A stretch of 64,000 nt of DNA, from contig JAGVVL010000009.1 of the NCBI GenBank assembly GCA_018287875.1, positions 2,728,001-2,792,000 on the forward strand. Direction: 5' to 3'. Positions 55,665-64,000 of the stretch are shown here, one piece after another. Source of the stretch: Nigrospora sphaerica (taxonomy: Eukaryota; Ascomycota; Sordariomycetes; Amphisphaeriales; Apiosporaceae). A model generated the notes under the pieces. It did not search any database, was not told the DNA's origin, and worked only from the letters and a program-made list of their open reading frames with translations. Both the position numbers and the translations under genes were made by a program. Positions within the stretch are counted from its first letter, which is position 1. Each line of letters starts with the position of its first letter.

Positions 55665-57229
55665 CTAGTATTGTCTACTGACTTCGATCTGGCGACTGAC
55701 CATGATGGCGCCTGGCGGCGACGCCGTGTCTACCGCCGAGACGGCACCAGGGCCGTTCCGCCCTTCGTCATCGCTGGAGAAGCTTGACCGACCCATCGTG
55801 CCTCCGCGGACCCGAGTGGAAGTGGTGCTCGTCTCTTTCTCGGGCGTCGAATTCAGTTTCCCGAGCTCGTAGTTGTTGACAGAACGATACGGGTGCTGTG
55901 CCCTGCCGGGCAGTCCACTGGGGACTCCGGACCCCGTCGGCTTCGGAACCGAGTCGGACCCGCCCAGGCTCAGCACGCGACGGAAGAGAGGCCGGAGGGT
56001 GGAAACATTGCCCACAAACAGGCCGACGCCATTTTCAGCGTAGCCCCAGATGACAATGTTACATATTCCGCTGCGTGCAAGGTGTGAGCTCCCCCGCTGC
56101 CAGTGCACCCGCGTGGCTGGATGTTGGGGCACTACTCACAACAGGTAGTCGTCCATGTTGGTTAAGTTGACTGTGTACTTCAGTCGAACACAAGCCGACA
56201 GGGACGCACTGAGGGTGGCCCGGTCAGCTTCTCATACATGGCGTATACGAAGAGTGTCGAGAATCGGCACGGGAGCTTACAAGATGCCCAGGCCCAGAAT
56301 GGCGCCAACCGACAGTTTCGCATTGGTATTAAGCTGCACGTTCCACAGCAGTGGTATGGGCCTAGGGTTGGTCAGCCGAGTGGTCCACCGACGGCCCAGC
56401 GAAAGGGGATGAGGCCCATACATGACGGCGGTAGCCCAGTCGGTGAAGATGTTGATGGCGGTGGTGGCGTAGTAGATCTGGCGGTTGTCAGCCTTCGTGT
56501 CAGGGCGAGGGGGTCGAGGCGTGCGCGCCGGCGCTCTCGCACGGTTTGTGGACAACACACGTTTTGGAGGATGCTGGGGTCCTGACAGTGTGTACCTTCT
56601 GCCATCAAAATGGGGTCCCAAGCAGCACTGGAAGGGAGACGGATCAGTAAAACAGGTAACACGCGCACCGGTGGGTGGGCTAGGAAGGCAAGGAAGGCCA
56701 CGCACGAGACCGGGTTGCACTGGAAGATGATATACAGGGCGGCGATGAGGTTCATGACGGTGAACATGCCCATGATGGCATACTGGCCGTAGATGTAGGC
56801 ATTCCGGTTCTGGGCAATGCGAACCAGCATGAAGCCGATGCTAAGCTTGACGGGGATAATGGTCACGCAGTAAAAGACTTCAAACATGAAGAACCAGAAG
56901 TAGGCCGGCTCCGTATACCCCCCATGGGCCGGCTGCTGGAATCGGAAAGCATGGGCGCCGATGCCGTTGAGTGAGCCCACCAGGCAAGCCACGGACAGCA
57001 CCCCGAAGGGGAACTGCGGTAGAGGTCAGAGCCCACAGCCGCCGACGGGAGGGGTGGCGGCACAGAGGCGAAGACGTACCATGGCGGCGGTCATGAGCCA
57101 GTCCTCGACGCCCCAGCTGTGGCGGGTTACGCGGCAGTAGACGCGCATGGCGAAGCTTAGACAACAGAAGACAACGAGGGTGACGACAGTGCCGACGAGA
57201 TGCGGCGCGTCGTCGGCAAAGAGAGCCAT
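55665..57229 (-). CDS. Seven-helix PTH11/rhodopsin-domain membrane protein
   Basis: A member of the large fungal family of integral membrane proteins with the rhodopsin-type domain (PTH11-like putative receptors; SAT/SC-type proteins of toxin clusters are relatives). The ligand is unknown. Exons on minus: 57,080-57,229, 56,706-57,013, 56,561-56,627, 56,422-56,477, 56,281-56,361, 56,140-56,208, 55,665-56,070; phases agree through all six introns (60-83 nt) and give 378 residues. Hydrophobic helices include VVTLVVFCCLSFAMRVY, FFMFEVFYCVTIIPVKL and AIMGMFTVMNLIAALYIIF. Family motifs are FQCNPVSAAWDP, IYYATTAINIFTDW, PIPLLWNVQLN and WGYAENGVGLFVGNVSTLRPLF. The tail after about residue 270 is polar and Ser/Thr-rich. 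ATG at 57,229 is the first in the frame; a first exon further upstream cannot be excluded. No biosynthetic genes accompany it. Confidence 0.85.
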
Positions 57230-59131
57230 GACTGGCGGAATAACGGCCGGGTCAGCGCGGACAATGGCGGAGAGACGAGGCGAGTGGCGGGCAACGGGTA
57301 ACAGTAAAGGAGCCGCGAGAAACGGCACCGTCGAAGGGCGAGAAAAAGCAGAGGCAACTGGCGCCTATGAAGCGAATTCTGTAGATAGCACCGATGGAGC
57401 TGGCTAGTCTGCTAGGGCAGAGAGGGGCGTGGACTGCTGTTGGACTGGTGCCCCCTTTACAGGGACCGAGGAGAAAGGGTGCCTCCCGGCTCGCCGAATC
57501 AAGCACCTGCCGGAAATAGGTGTGTGCCGATCCGACCCCAGCCTCCGATGAGGATGGTCGTCGCCCGGGGGAGGGGGCGGACATGATGTCGTCGCACGCG
57601 AAGCCAGCCGTCGTTTCGTCAGGGCAGAGCTGCCGCCCGCCACCACAGGGCTGGGAAGCCGACGGGGGTTTATGGGTGATCGAGGCATTGATTCCTCCGT
57701 GTGCGCATGCCTCCGGCCCCGCTGCCCGCCCTGAGAGGCCGTGGAGGCCGTTTGCGCGTCCCGGAAATATCGAAAAGCCCACTCGTCCCCTCCCACCCCC
57801 CACCAAACGGGCGGCTCTGCGGGTCTGGGCGGCCAGGTACCCCTGCAACCGTCTGTGGTGATGATCACCCTTCCGCCGATGGGGCATTGTTGGGCTGTGT
57901 GCCAAGCCGCCCGCACCCGCGCCGGACGAAGCAGCTATAGCCTCCACCCACCTGAGCACATAGGAGAGTGTCGGCCGGGCCCGTGAGCAGAAGGAGGCGT
58001 GAAGAAGAGGGGGAAGGCGGACATAACAACCTGCCACACAACCAGATGGGCAATTTCCATTCCGTAGCGGCGCGTCGCTGATATGTAACTTGATCAAAAC
58101 CCTGGGCCCGCATCCCTCCTACACCTCCACATCAGGCATTGAAAGCACTCCCCGAAACAGCGGGCCCGGAACAGCCGGCCAGGGCAGGCCATTATGGTGA
58201 CTGGCACGGGGGAAACGGCCTCCCCTGCTCAGTGTCCATCCCCATCCGCCCCCGTTCCTGGCTGCGTGAGTACTGTATACGGGGTAGGTTAGGCGGGCAA
58301 GGAGGTGCCCGACGGCTGGTCGACGTGACGCGACGCGACGCGACGCGAGACACGAGATGCGAGAGTAGCAGTGGAGAGGCTGGGAGGGGCCATGGGCCGC
58401 CGGACCGTGGGTTTGGGACGAGACGACCCGCTTATGCCGTCGGATACTGTGTGCGAAGGACAGCGTACGGCCTCCGGATTGCGAATCGTGCGCTCGGGAT
58501 TGCAGCGTAGTATGCTTTCCACGGCGCGCAAAAGGCTGAGTAAGACCCAACGACGATGGGTGCTTGTCTAGTAGGACGAATACAAATGCAACTACAAGTA
58601 GACCCTCGCCGCCGTTCGCCCGTCAGGTCCCGGCCCACTTGAGACCGCGCACTTGGGGCGATCGAAGGCAGCCGCGAACTTGTTCCCCCCCCCGCCCTTT
58701 CCCTTTGCCCGGAAGATCTAGTTGTAGTAGATACACTAGCATAGGATAACGACAAAGCGGTTTGATGAGCTAGTACCAGGGATTGATTATGCATCCGACA
58801 TGTATCCTTGTATACGGAGTCCTTGAACCAAAACACATATGCCTGATCCTTCCAGGAACCCCGGAATAGGCAAAGGAAGTCGAATGTGACGAGGTCCCGG
58901 GGTCCTATCCCCAAGGTGCACGAGATACATACTCCCAGGTGTAGACTAACGCATGCACAACACCACAACTGCCCAAAAGAAGCCTTGCGACACCAAGCTT
59001 GGAGAACGGCCGACTCCATATAGTAATTTCACTTGTCTCTAGGGGAGCGAAGTACCTCCGGTCCCACCCCTCCCCAGCATAGTACCCACGGGTATGCGCT
59101 CTTTACAAACAGTCACGACTGATATGCAGCG
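57230..59131. other. Intergenic GC-rich region
   Basis: About 1.9 kb. The longest open frames (57,252-58,097 and 57,404-57,916, minus) overlap equally long frames on the plus strand and lack domains, so they look like chance openings in GC-rich DNA. Likely the upstream region of the PTH11-like gene and the 3' flank of the YdcF-like gene. A small CGACG repeat run lies at 58,321-58,350. Confidence 0.45.
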
Positions 59132-59821
59132 TTAGGGAAGGTGGCTGCTGTATCCTTCTTTGATAAGGCGCTGGCCAGCCTCCCAAACCTCGTCCGGGAT
59201 GCCCTGGGGTATTTGGTAGCCCTTGGCCGGGTACTCAAGAATACGAACCAAGTCGCCCACCATGATGTTGATAACCAGGTCTCGTGGGTTGTCGGCGTCG
59301 GGGTACTCGGGCCACGTAAAGGCAGGTGAGGTCACCAGAATGGCCGTCTCGTCATCAGGCCATTGTTTCTTGAAGGTTGCATATGTCCGCCGCTCCATGT
59401 AGGGCTTCTGCACCAAGATAAAGGACTTGGGGCTGAGGCCCCTCTCGGCCAGCAAGTTCCACGTGAAGCGGATATTCTCTCCCGTGTTTGTCGAATTATT
59501 CTCCACGATGATCTTCTCCCGGGGCACGCCCATCCCGCGCGCCCTGTCTGCGAATATTTCGGCCTCAGGCTTGTCGAACCGATCCGCTGTCAATTTGCCC
59601 GACCCGCCGGAGAAGATGAGGTATTCGGCACCAAAGCCGGCCTGGAACAGCTCGGCGGCGCGTTGCGCAACTCGCAAATCAAGACTGCAGAGACAGAAGA
59701 TGGCATCGACAGGACGGCCCAGTGGCATGTTCATCCGGAGGTAGTTGTACACGATGGCGGCGTCGCTGTCCACAGTCGACGCCGACGCCGCCGGTGCTGG
59801 GTTCAGTTGGCTAATGTTCAT
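59132..59821 (-). CDS. YdcF/DUF218-family protein
   Basis: 229 residues, intronless. It belongs to the DUF218 family that includes E. coli YdcF and SanA; YdcF is reported to bind S-adenosylmethionine, but the cellular role is not established. Seen here: FSGGSGKLT (the glycine-rich loop of the Rossmann-like fold), KPEAEIFADRARGMGVP with a conserved acidic pair, IIVENNSTNTGENIRFT, which is the family signature, and KPYMERRTYATF. I chose ATG at 59,821 (MNISQLN) because the family starts close to this point. The frame stays open up to 60,031 and would add about 70 residues with a hydrophobic patch (FFFVFFLSVFLLGLAVP), but this DNA is A/T-run-rich on one strand like a 5' leader. If translated it would act as a membrane anchor. 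Confidence 0.8.
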   Translation of the reverse strand: MNISQLNPAPAASASTVDSDAAIVYNYLRMNMPLGRPVDAIFCLCSLDLRVAQRAAELFQAGFGAEYLIFSGGSGKLTADRFDKPEAEIFADRARGMGVPREKIIVENNSTNTGENIRFTWNLLAERGLSPKSFILVQKPYMERRTYATFKKQWPDDETAILVTSPAFTWPEYPDADNPRDLVINIMVGDLVRILEYPAKGYQIPQGIPDEVWEAGQRLIKEGYSSHLP

Positions 59822-60548
59822 GGCTGGTTGTTTGGCTTGTCGGACGGGGAAGGTGTTGGGTACCGCTAGACCGAGTAGGAAAACAGAAAGAAAAAAAACA
59901 AAAAAGAAACCCCTAACTGCTGCCGAGGGGAGGTCAGTGACGCAAGGCAGGGCGACACGAGACGAGCCGTGGGGAGGAGATGAGCGAGGCGAGGCGAGGC
60001 GAGGCGCGCCAATCGTTTCTCCATCATCCATTTCTACTTACCAGATAGTCGGCAGAGCCGCGGCGGCTGCCAAGCCCCTGTTCCACGTCATCGGACGCTC
60101 CGATCCTTGGCTGCGCGTACTTCAACGACAAGCAATCCTGTCAGTTCGGCTTCGCTCCATCCTCACTTAGCCTGCAAAGAGCCATCCGAGCACCTACAAC
60201 CACACCGCCGACAGGATGCAATGGGCATGCTGGACCGGGAGAGCTCGATCCAGTCCACCCATGGATGGATCCTCGCAGATGTGCCCCTGATCTGGCGCGA
60301 AGGGCCGGTACACCATCGGCAGGCGATGAGTGACCTTAAAGAAAAAATTCAAGCACGGTGTAGTGATATTAGATATATGTTTTAGTGAGTATTTGGGTGC
60401 GTATGCAACCTGTATCGCGTGCGCGAAATGCAAACGGGCACTGCCAGACGCGCTGGCAACATACCCTCACTTGGTGGTCGACGCACATGTGACGGTACCG
60501 GGCGCTGTAACGACGCCGTCACACTCGGCCTAGCAGCGCATCTCTTGC
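59822..60548. other. Intergenic region
   Basis: 5' leader of the YdcF-like gene and 3' flank of the proline-rich gene. No supported gene. Confidence 0.5.
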
Positions 60549-62177
60549 TCAGCGCTTAATATAGAGCCCGCCCCGACCGAGTGCTTGGTCTCGCAGCTCC
60601 GCGTCAGCCGTCCTAATTCCGGCGCGGTGCAAGGGCACGCTGTCGGCGTGTTTCTGTAGCTGGCTTCTCGCCTCTACATACCTACCCGAGAGACCACGTG
60701 CGCTCTTCGCCTCCCTTAGCGTACGGAGTGTTGTGAGAGGCGTCCAGTTCTCTCGACTGAGGCTGGAAAATGCTATGTCAATGTCGTTCGAGACAGCGGA
60801 CTGGGCTTCCGCAAGCGGCTGTCGCTGGCCCGGTGCCGGCGTCGGCCGAATGTAGGCCATAATTATGACCTTGAGAGTCGCGCTCAAGAATCTGGCAGAG
60901 CCAAAGTCGTGCATCATGTGAACGGCGGCCACGTTGCTGGAAACAACGCTTGGTGGGCTATGCAAGGAAGGACCTATGGTGATGATGGATTGGTGCCAGT
61001 CTAGGGAAACGCCCGTAAGTCCGTCTCGGGGCTGGATGCTTGCCCAGCCAATGTAGACACCCTTAAGACGCAGCAGCAAGTCGCTAGAGACACCTGTCAG
61101 GTTGGCCGTGGGAATCCCAAGCACCGCCTGTCCTTGGCCGGTTCCAGGCGCGACCTGCCCCTGTAGCTTGATGGGAAAGGGGCTCTCTGGCCCAGAGTCG
61201 GGCCCGACAACATCGGGTGCACGGTCAAAAAGCACCTGCTCGTGCAAGGGGGCGTACGAGGCGCTCCGAGCGCTGGCGTAGGCTTCTTCCAGCACGTCGA
61301 ATCTAGGTTTGAATCCCGCCTTGGCAACTGCAAACTGTTCAACCCTGCCCGGCGTCAGCTTGTCGCTGACTTTCTGGACCCCATTCCCGAGCAAGGCTTT
61401 GGCCGGCCCGGCGTATCGGTTTACCGTGTTGTTGCCGATGACAGAGACAGCCTTGAGACCCACTTCTATGGGGAGCGTTGTCAGACTCGCACCGCGCAGG
61501 ACGCTGACATCGGTAGATGTGCTCGCGACGCGGAATACGGGGCTAGGGCATAGAACTTTCTTGCGGTTTCCCTCCCCAGTGCACATCAGGATGCGTAGGT
61601 AGCCATCCGAGGCCAGGGCGGGAATGCGTATGACGCTCGTCTCCCGGGCAACGTGTTTGGCAAGGTGCTTGGCGCTGGCAGCCTTCTTGGCAAACTTGTC
61701 CATGTCTCGTTGCCAACTGCGCTCGTCCGATTCGGGTAACTGCGAGGGCAACGCTTCCGAGACGGGGGTGGCATCGATCCAGTTGGTCGATGTACAGAAG
61801 AGAGTGCTGACATTCATACCCATATCACCTGAAAAGCCCTTGCGCTGGAGCCAAAAAGTTCGATCGGCGGGCAAGGGGGCGTCGGCGAAGATAGTAATGG
61901 CAATGCTGGTTGCGGGCCCACGGTAGTAGACGAGTCCGAAAGAGTGGCGGAGAATGCTGTAATGCTTGGTCGACTCGGAGGGCCGCGACACAAGGCCGCC
62001 GGCGAAATGAACTGTCTCATTGAGCGCTGTTTCCCAGAAAGACTTGGACGCCGCTGGGGCTGCTGGAACCGCCGGCGGCGGCGGCGGCGGCGGAAAGTCT
62101 GTCACACTGAGAGTAGGTGGCATTGGAGCGACCTTGTGAGGTGTCACCGGGCGGTAGTCCGGCTGACTGATGGATGT

Positions 62178-62208
<31 letters not shown>

Positions 62209-62615
62209 ATCTGAAACCTCGTAACCACACGAGGCGTGATTGAGCGCTGGTCTTGTTGGTCGGCTGGAGTTGGCGGAGGACATTCCCATGCCTCCGAGGC
62301 GGCTGGCATATAGGCTTTGTAAGGCATCACGGGGCGGCGGTCTAGGTGATCGGCCGGAGGCGGCGGCGGCCGCGGCGGCAGTTCTACCACTGTGGCCACT
62401 GGCGGCATATAAGCCTTATAAGGCTTCACCGGGCGCCGGTCTGACGGACCGACCGCATCATAGGTCGCCTTTTCGGCGCCCTGGCTTGTCCCATGGCTCT
62501 TCGGCTGGCTGTCGTAGTACCCATCGGCGATTTCGAAATCATGGACGGAGGCCAAGGGTTTCTCCGTATACGGCGGAGGCGGGCGGTGGGAATCGTAGTC
62601 GTATGAGGCGTTCAT
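60549..62615 (-). CDS. Proline-rich protein with a riboflavin-kinase-like C-terminal domain
   Basis: 688 residues from ATG 62,615 (the frame stays open to an ATG at 62,672, adding 19 residues; the inner ATG has the better context, with G at -3). Residues 1-190 are disordered and proline-rich, with three repeats of a DRRPVxPYKAYMPP-like motif alternating with runs of seven to ten prolines encoded by GGC/GGT repeats on the plus strand. The middle part has no recognised domain; PLPADRTFWLQRKGFSGDMG is a possible conserved core. The C-terminal part carries PFPIKLQGQVAPGTGQG and LGIPTANL, the glycine-rich and PTAN motifs of the riboflavin kinase fold, then KGVYIGWASI. True riboflavin kinases are small, so this is a divergent fusion; whether it phosphorylates riboflavin is unknown. 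Similar large proteins are common in fungi under uninformative names. Confidence 0.75.
62070..62206. repeat. GGC trinucleotide runs in the proline-rich coding region
   Basis: Two runs, near 62,073-62,093 and 62,178-62,206, encode the poly-proline stretches of the gene on the minus strand. Length is expected to vary between strains. Confidence 0.7.
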
Positions 62616-63580
62616 CGCGAAGGGTTGCAGTGCGTGGCGTATGTACGAGTGGGCGAGTCTCAAGCAACGCATCCAGTTCGGTGACTTAGCTGCCAGGCAT
62701 GCTGAAGAAAGACGCGCTCCTCGGTTTAAAGACGGCGGCGGCGGCGGGCATTCCCATCTTGCGACAGTTGGCGCGGCGAACGACCCCTAGCTGTAACATG
62801 GCCCCAGGGACCGGGAGGAAAGGAGGCGTGTACGGAGGTAATCACACTTGCTCTTGGCCGAGTGCCCAGAAATTGCCCTGCCCGAGTTGTGGTGGTCGCG
62901 GATGCGCTTCCGGTACATATTTACCAACCCACTCATTTCCCATCACGTAGCGTCGGGTGGCATCGAACGTGGAGGCACGAGCCTACGCATTAGTGCATAA
63001 GCGTGGGCCACTCTACATATGCATTTATGCGTTGGACGCTCTACTGAGTAAGTACCGTTCCTCCCGGCCACTCGACGGACCAAGTACACAACGTGAGTCG
63101 GGTACGGAGTACACACGAATACACAGAAGCACTACGCCCCCTTCTTGGTACTGGGTGCATGCGCTACTACAACTATGTACACTATGTCCAAGATGCATGC
63201 AAGATGGCCCGCCGTCCCTCCGCAGCGACTGGGTTGGGTGTAGCTCCCGCGTAAGCTCCCGTGCCCCCAACAGCTGGAGCCCTGGAGCTCTCCGGTTGTA
63301 TGATGGGACGGGAGCTTCCAGCCTTCTTTCTCCCGCTCTTCCTCCTTGGCTGATTCCATCTCCCTTTACCTCCGCCTGCGCATGCAGCCGCTTGTCTGCA
63401 GCACCAGAAACCAACGCCGAGAAGGTAACCATGTAGCATCCCCGACGCCGGTCCCACTCGACGCTTCTTCCCTCGCGTGCATTATCCTTCTGACCGCCAT
63501 CTGAGAGCACACGCCCGACGCCGCCGCCCCCCTTCCGGCTTGCGAGGCACTTACCCTGGGAGGGCACGCAGCCATCTCCC
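62616..63580. other. Divergent intergenic region before ATG17
   Basis: Shared upstream region of the proline-rich gene (minus) and ATG17 (plus). Open frames here are short and shadow each other; no gene supported. A CT-rich stretch at 63,325-63,372 may mark the ATG17 transcription start. Confidence 0.45.
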
Positions 63581-64000
63581 ATGGCATCCCCAATACGTAC
63601 CTCGACGCCCGCGGCCTCGTCGTTTCGGGGCTCGCGCCCGCCCTCTCGGCATGACCTTCCCGACGACCCGGCCAGCTCGGCCGACTCGCTTCCCGTGGAG
63701 GCCTTGGTGCAGCACCTGCTTGACGCGAAACGCTCCCTGTCGTCCATGTCTCTTGTTCTGCGGGCCAACGAGCTCGTCACCGCTGCCCGCCAAGCCCACG
63801 AGGAAGCCGTCATCCTCGGTGCCCAGGCTGAGTTCCTGCGTCGCGGCATCGCCCAGCAGACGAGGCTGCTGCTTCGGACGCGGAGGGGTCTGATGCGCAC
63901 CTACGAGAGTGGGAAACGCGAGTTCAAGCAGGTCATCAAACTGCTCGACGCCACCAATGCTCGTCTCGAGGAGACCATGGGCGTGCTGCGCAGCCGCATG
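63581..64000 (+). CDS. Autophagy scaffold protein ATG17, 5' part
   Basis: Atg17 is the coiled-coil scaffold of the Atg1 kinase complex (with Atg29/Atg31 in yeast) that organises the pre-autophagosomal structure under starvation. The frame opens at ATG 63,581 and is still open at the window end, giving 140 codons of an expected 400-500. After a Ser/Pro-rich start of about 35 residues comes the family block LPVEALVQHLLDAKRSLSSMSL, followed by VLRANELVTAARQAHEEAV and EFLRRGI, then a long helical stretch (TYESGKREFKQVIKLLDATNARLEETM) consistent with coiled coil. No intron is seen so far. Confidence 0.88.
   Translation, partial: MASPIRTSTPAASSFRGSRPPSRHDLPDDPASSADSLPVEALVQHLLDAKRSLSSMSLVLRANELVTAARQAHEEAVILGAQAEFLRRGIAQQTRLLLRTRRGLMRTYESGKREFKQVIKLLDATNARLEETMGVLRSRM

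Noticed and set aside
57252..58097. 281-codon minus-strand frame upstream of the PTH11-like gene
   Set aside because: Overlaps long frames on the plus strand, lacks motifs, and includes the region just before the PTH11-like start; most likely chance in GC-rich DNA.
55665..62672. PTH11-like gene and neighbours as a secondary-metabolite cluster
   Set aside because: Neighbours are a YdcF-like protein, a proline-rich protein and ATG17; no synthase, oxidase, transporter or cluster regulator is present.

Overview
The window is nuclear DNA of a filamentous ascomycete (Pezizomycotina). The conserved genes and their short GT-AG introns suit a Sordariomycete, possibly Hypocreales, but I cannot name a species. 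It falls into two compartments with a sharp edge near 44,868. On the left (1-44,868) the DNA is very AT-rich, rich in TpA and almost free of open frames. Recognisable transposons there carry mainly C-to-T and G-to-A changes that turn CAA/CAG/CGA codons into stops, the usual signature of repeat-induced point mutation (RIP). On the right (44,869-64,000) the DNA is GC-rich, with ordinary intron-bearing housekeeping and signalling genes.

Left compartment. Two 1,860-bp Fot1/pogo-type DNA transposons with TIRs and TA target duplications (5,094-6,953 and 11,267-13,126) are the best preserved, and at least six older, RIP-degraded relatives lie around them. A three-level nest fills 31,843-43,067: a decayed Ty3/gypsy element, itself inserted in a pogo relic, was invaded by a full-length Ty3/gypsy chromovirus (33,578-39,462, LTRs plus 5-bp TSD), by a deleted Ty1/copia element (40,141-42,308, LTRs plus 5-bp TSD) and by a solo LTR. 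Scattered between are solo LTRs with matching 5-bp target duplications, and small TG...CA elements in families here called alpha (213 bp, nine copies), beta (about 134 bp, four copies), gamma (120 bp) and delta (162 bp). Several alpha and beta copies lack a target duplication, and at least two of these sit at junctions between unrelated flanks, which suggests recombination between copies. An 8-bp minisatellite lies at 25,271-25,397. No intact host gene was found left of 44.9 kb.

Right compartment, in order: twinfilin (+), mitochondrial succinate/fumarate carrier (-), sulfur-controller F-box/WD40 protein of the Met30/SconB/SCON-2 family (-), a seven-helix PTH11/rhodopsin-domain membrane protein (-), a YdcF/DUF218 protein (-), a proline-rich protein with a riboflavin-kinase-like C-terminal domain (-), and the first 140 codons of ATG17 (+), cut by the window end. 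These genes have unrelated jobs and do not form a cluster. The exon models below were built by joining frames at splice sites and checked for codon phase; the sconB model includes a probable GC-AG intron.

I see no evidence for a new enzymatic or defence system. The most interesting material is the structure of the mobile elements: bipartite TIRs that differ between near-identical transposases, chimeric junctions at short elements, a possible self-priming site in the chromovirus, a slippery-heptamer frameshift in a transposase, and the abrupt compartment edge.
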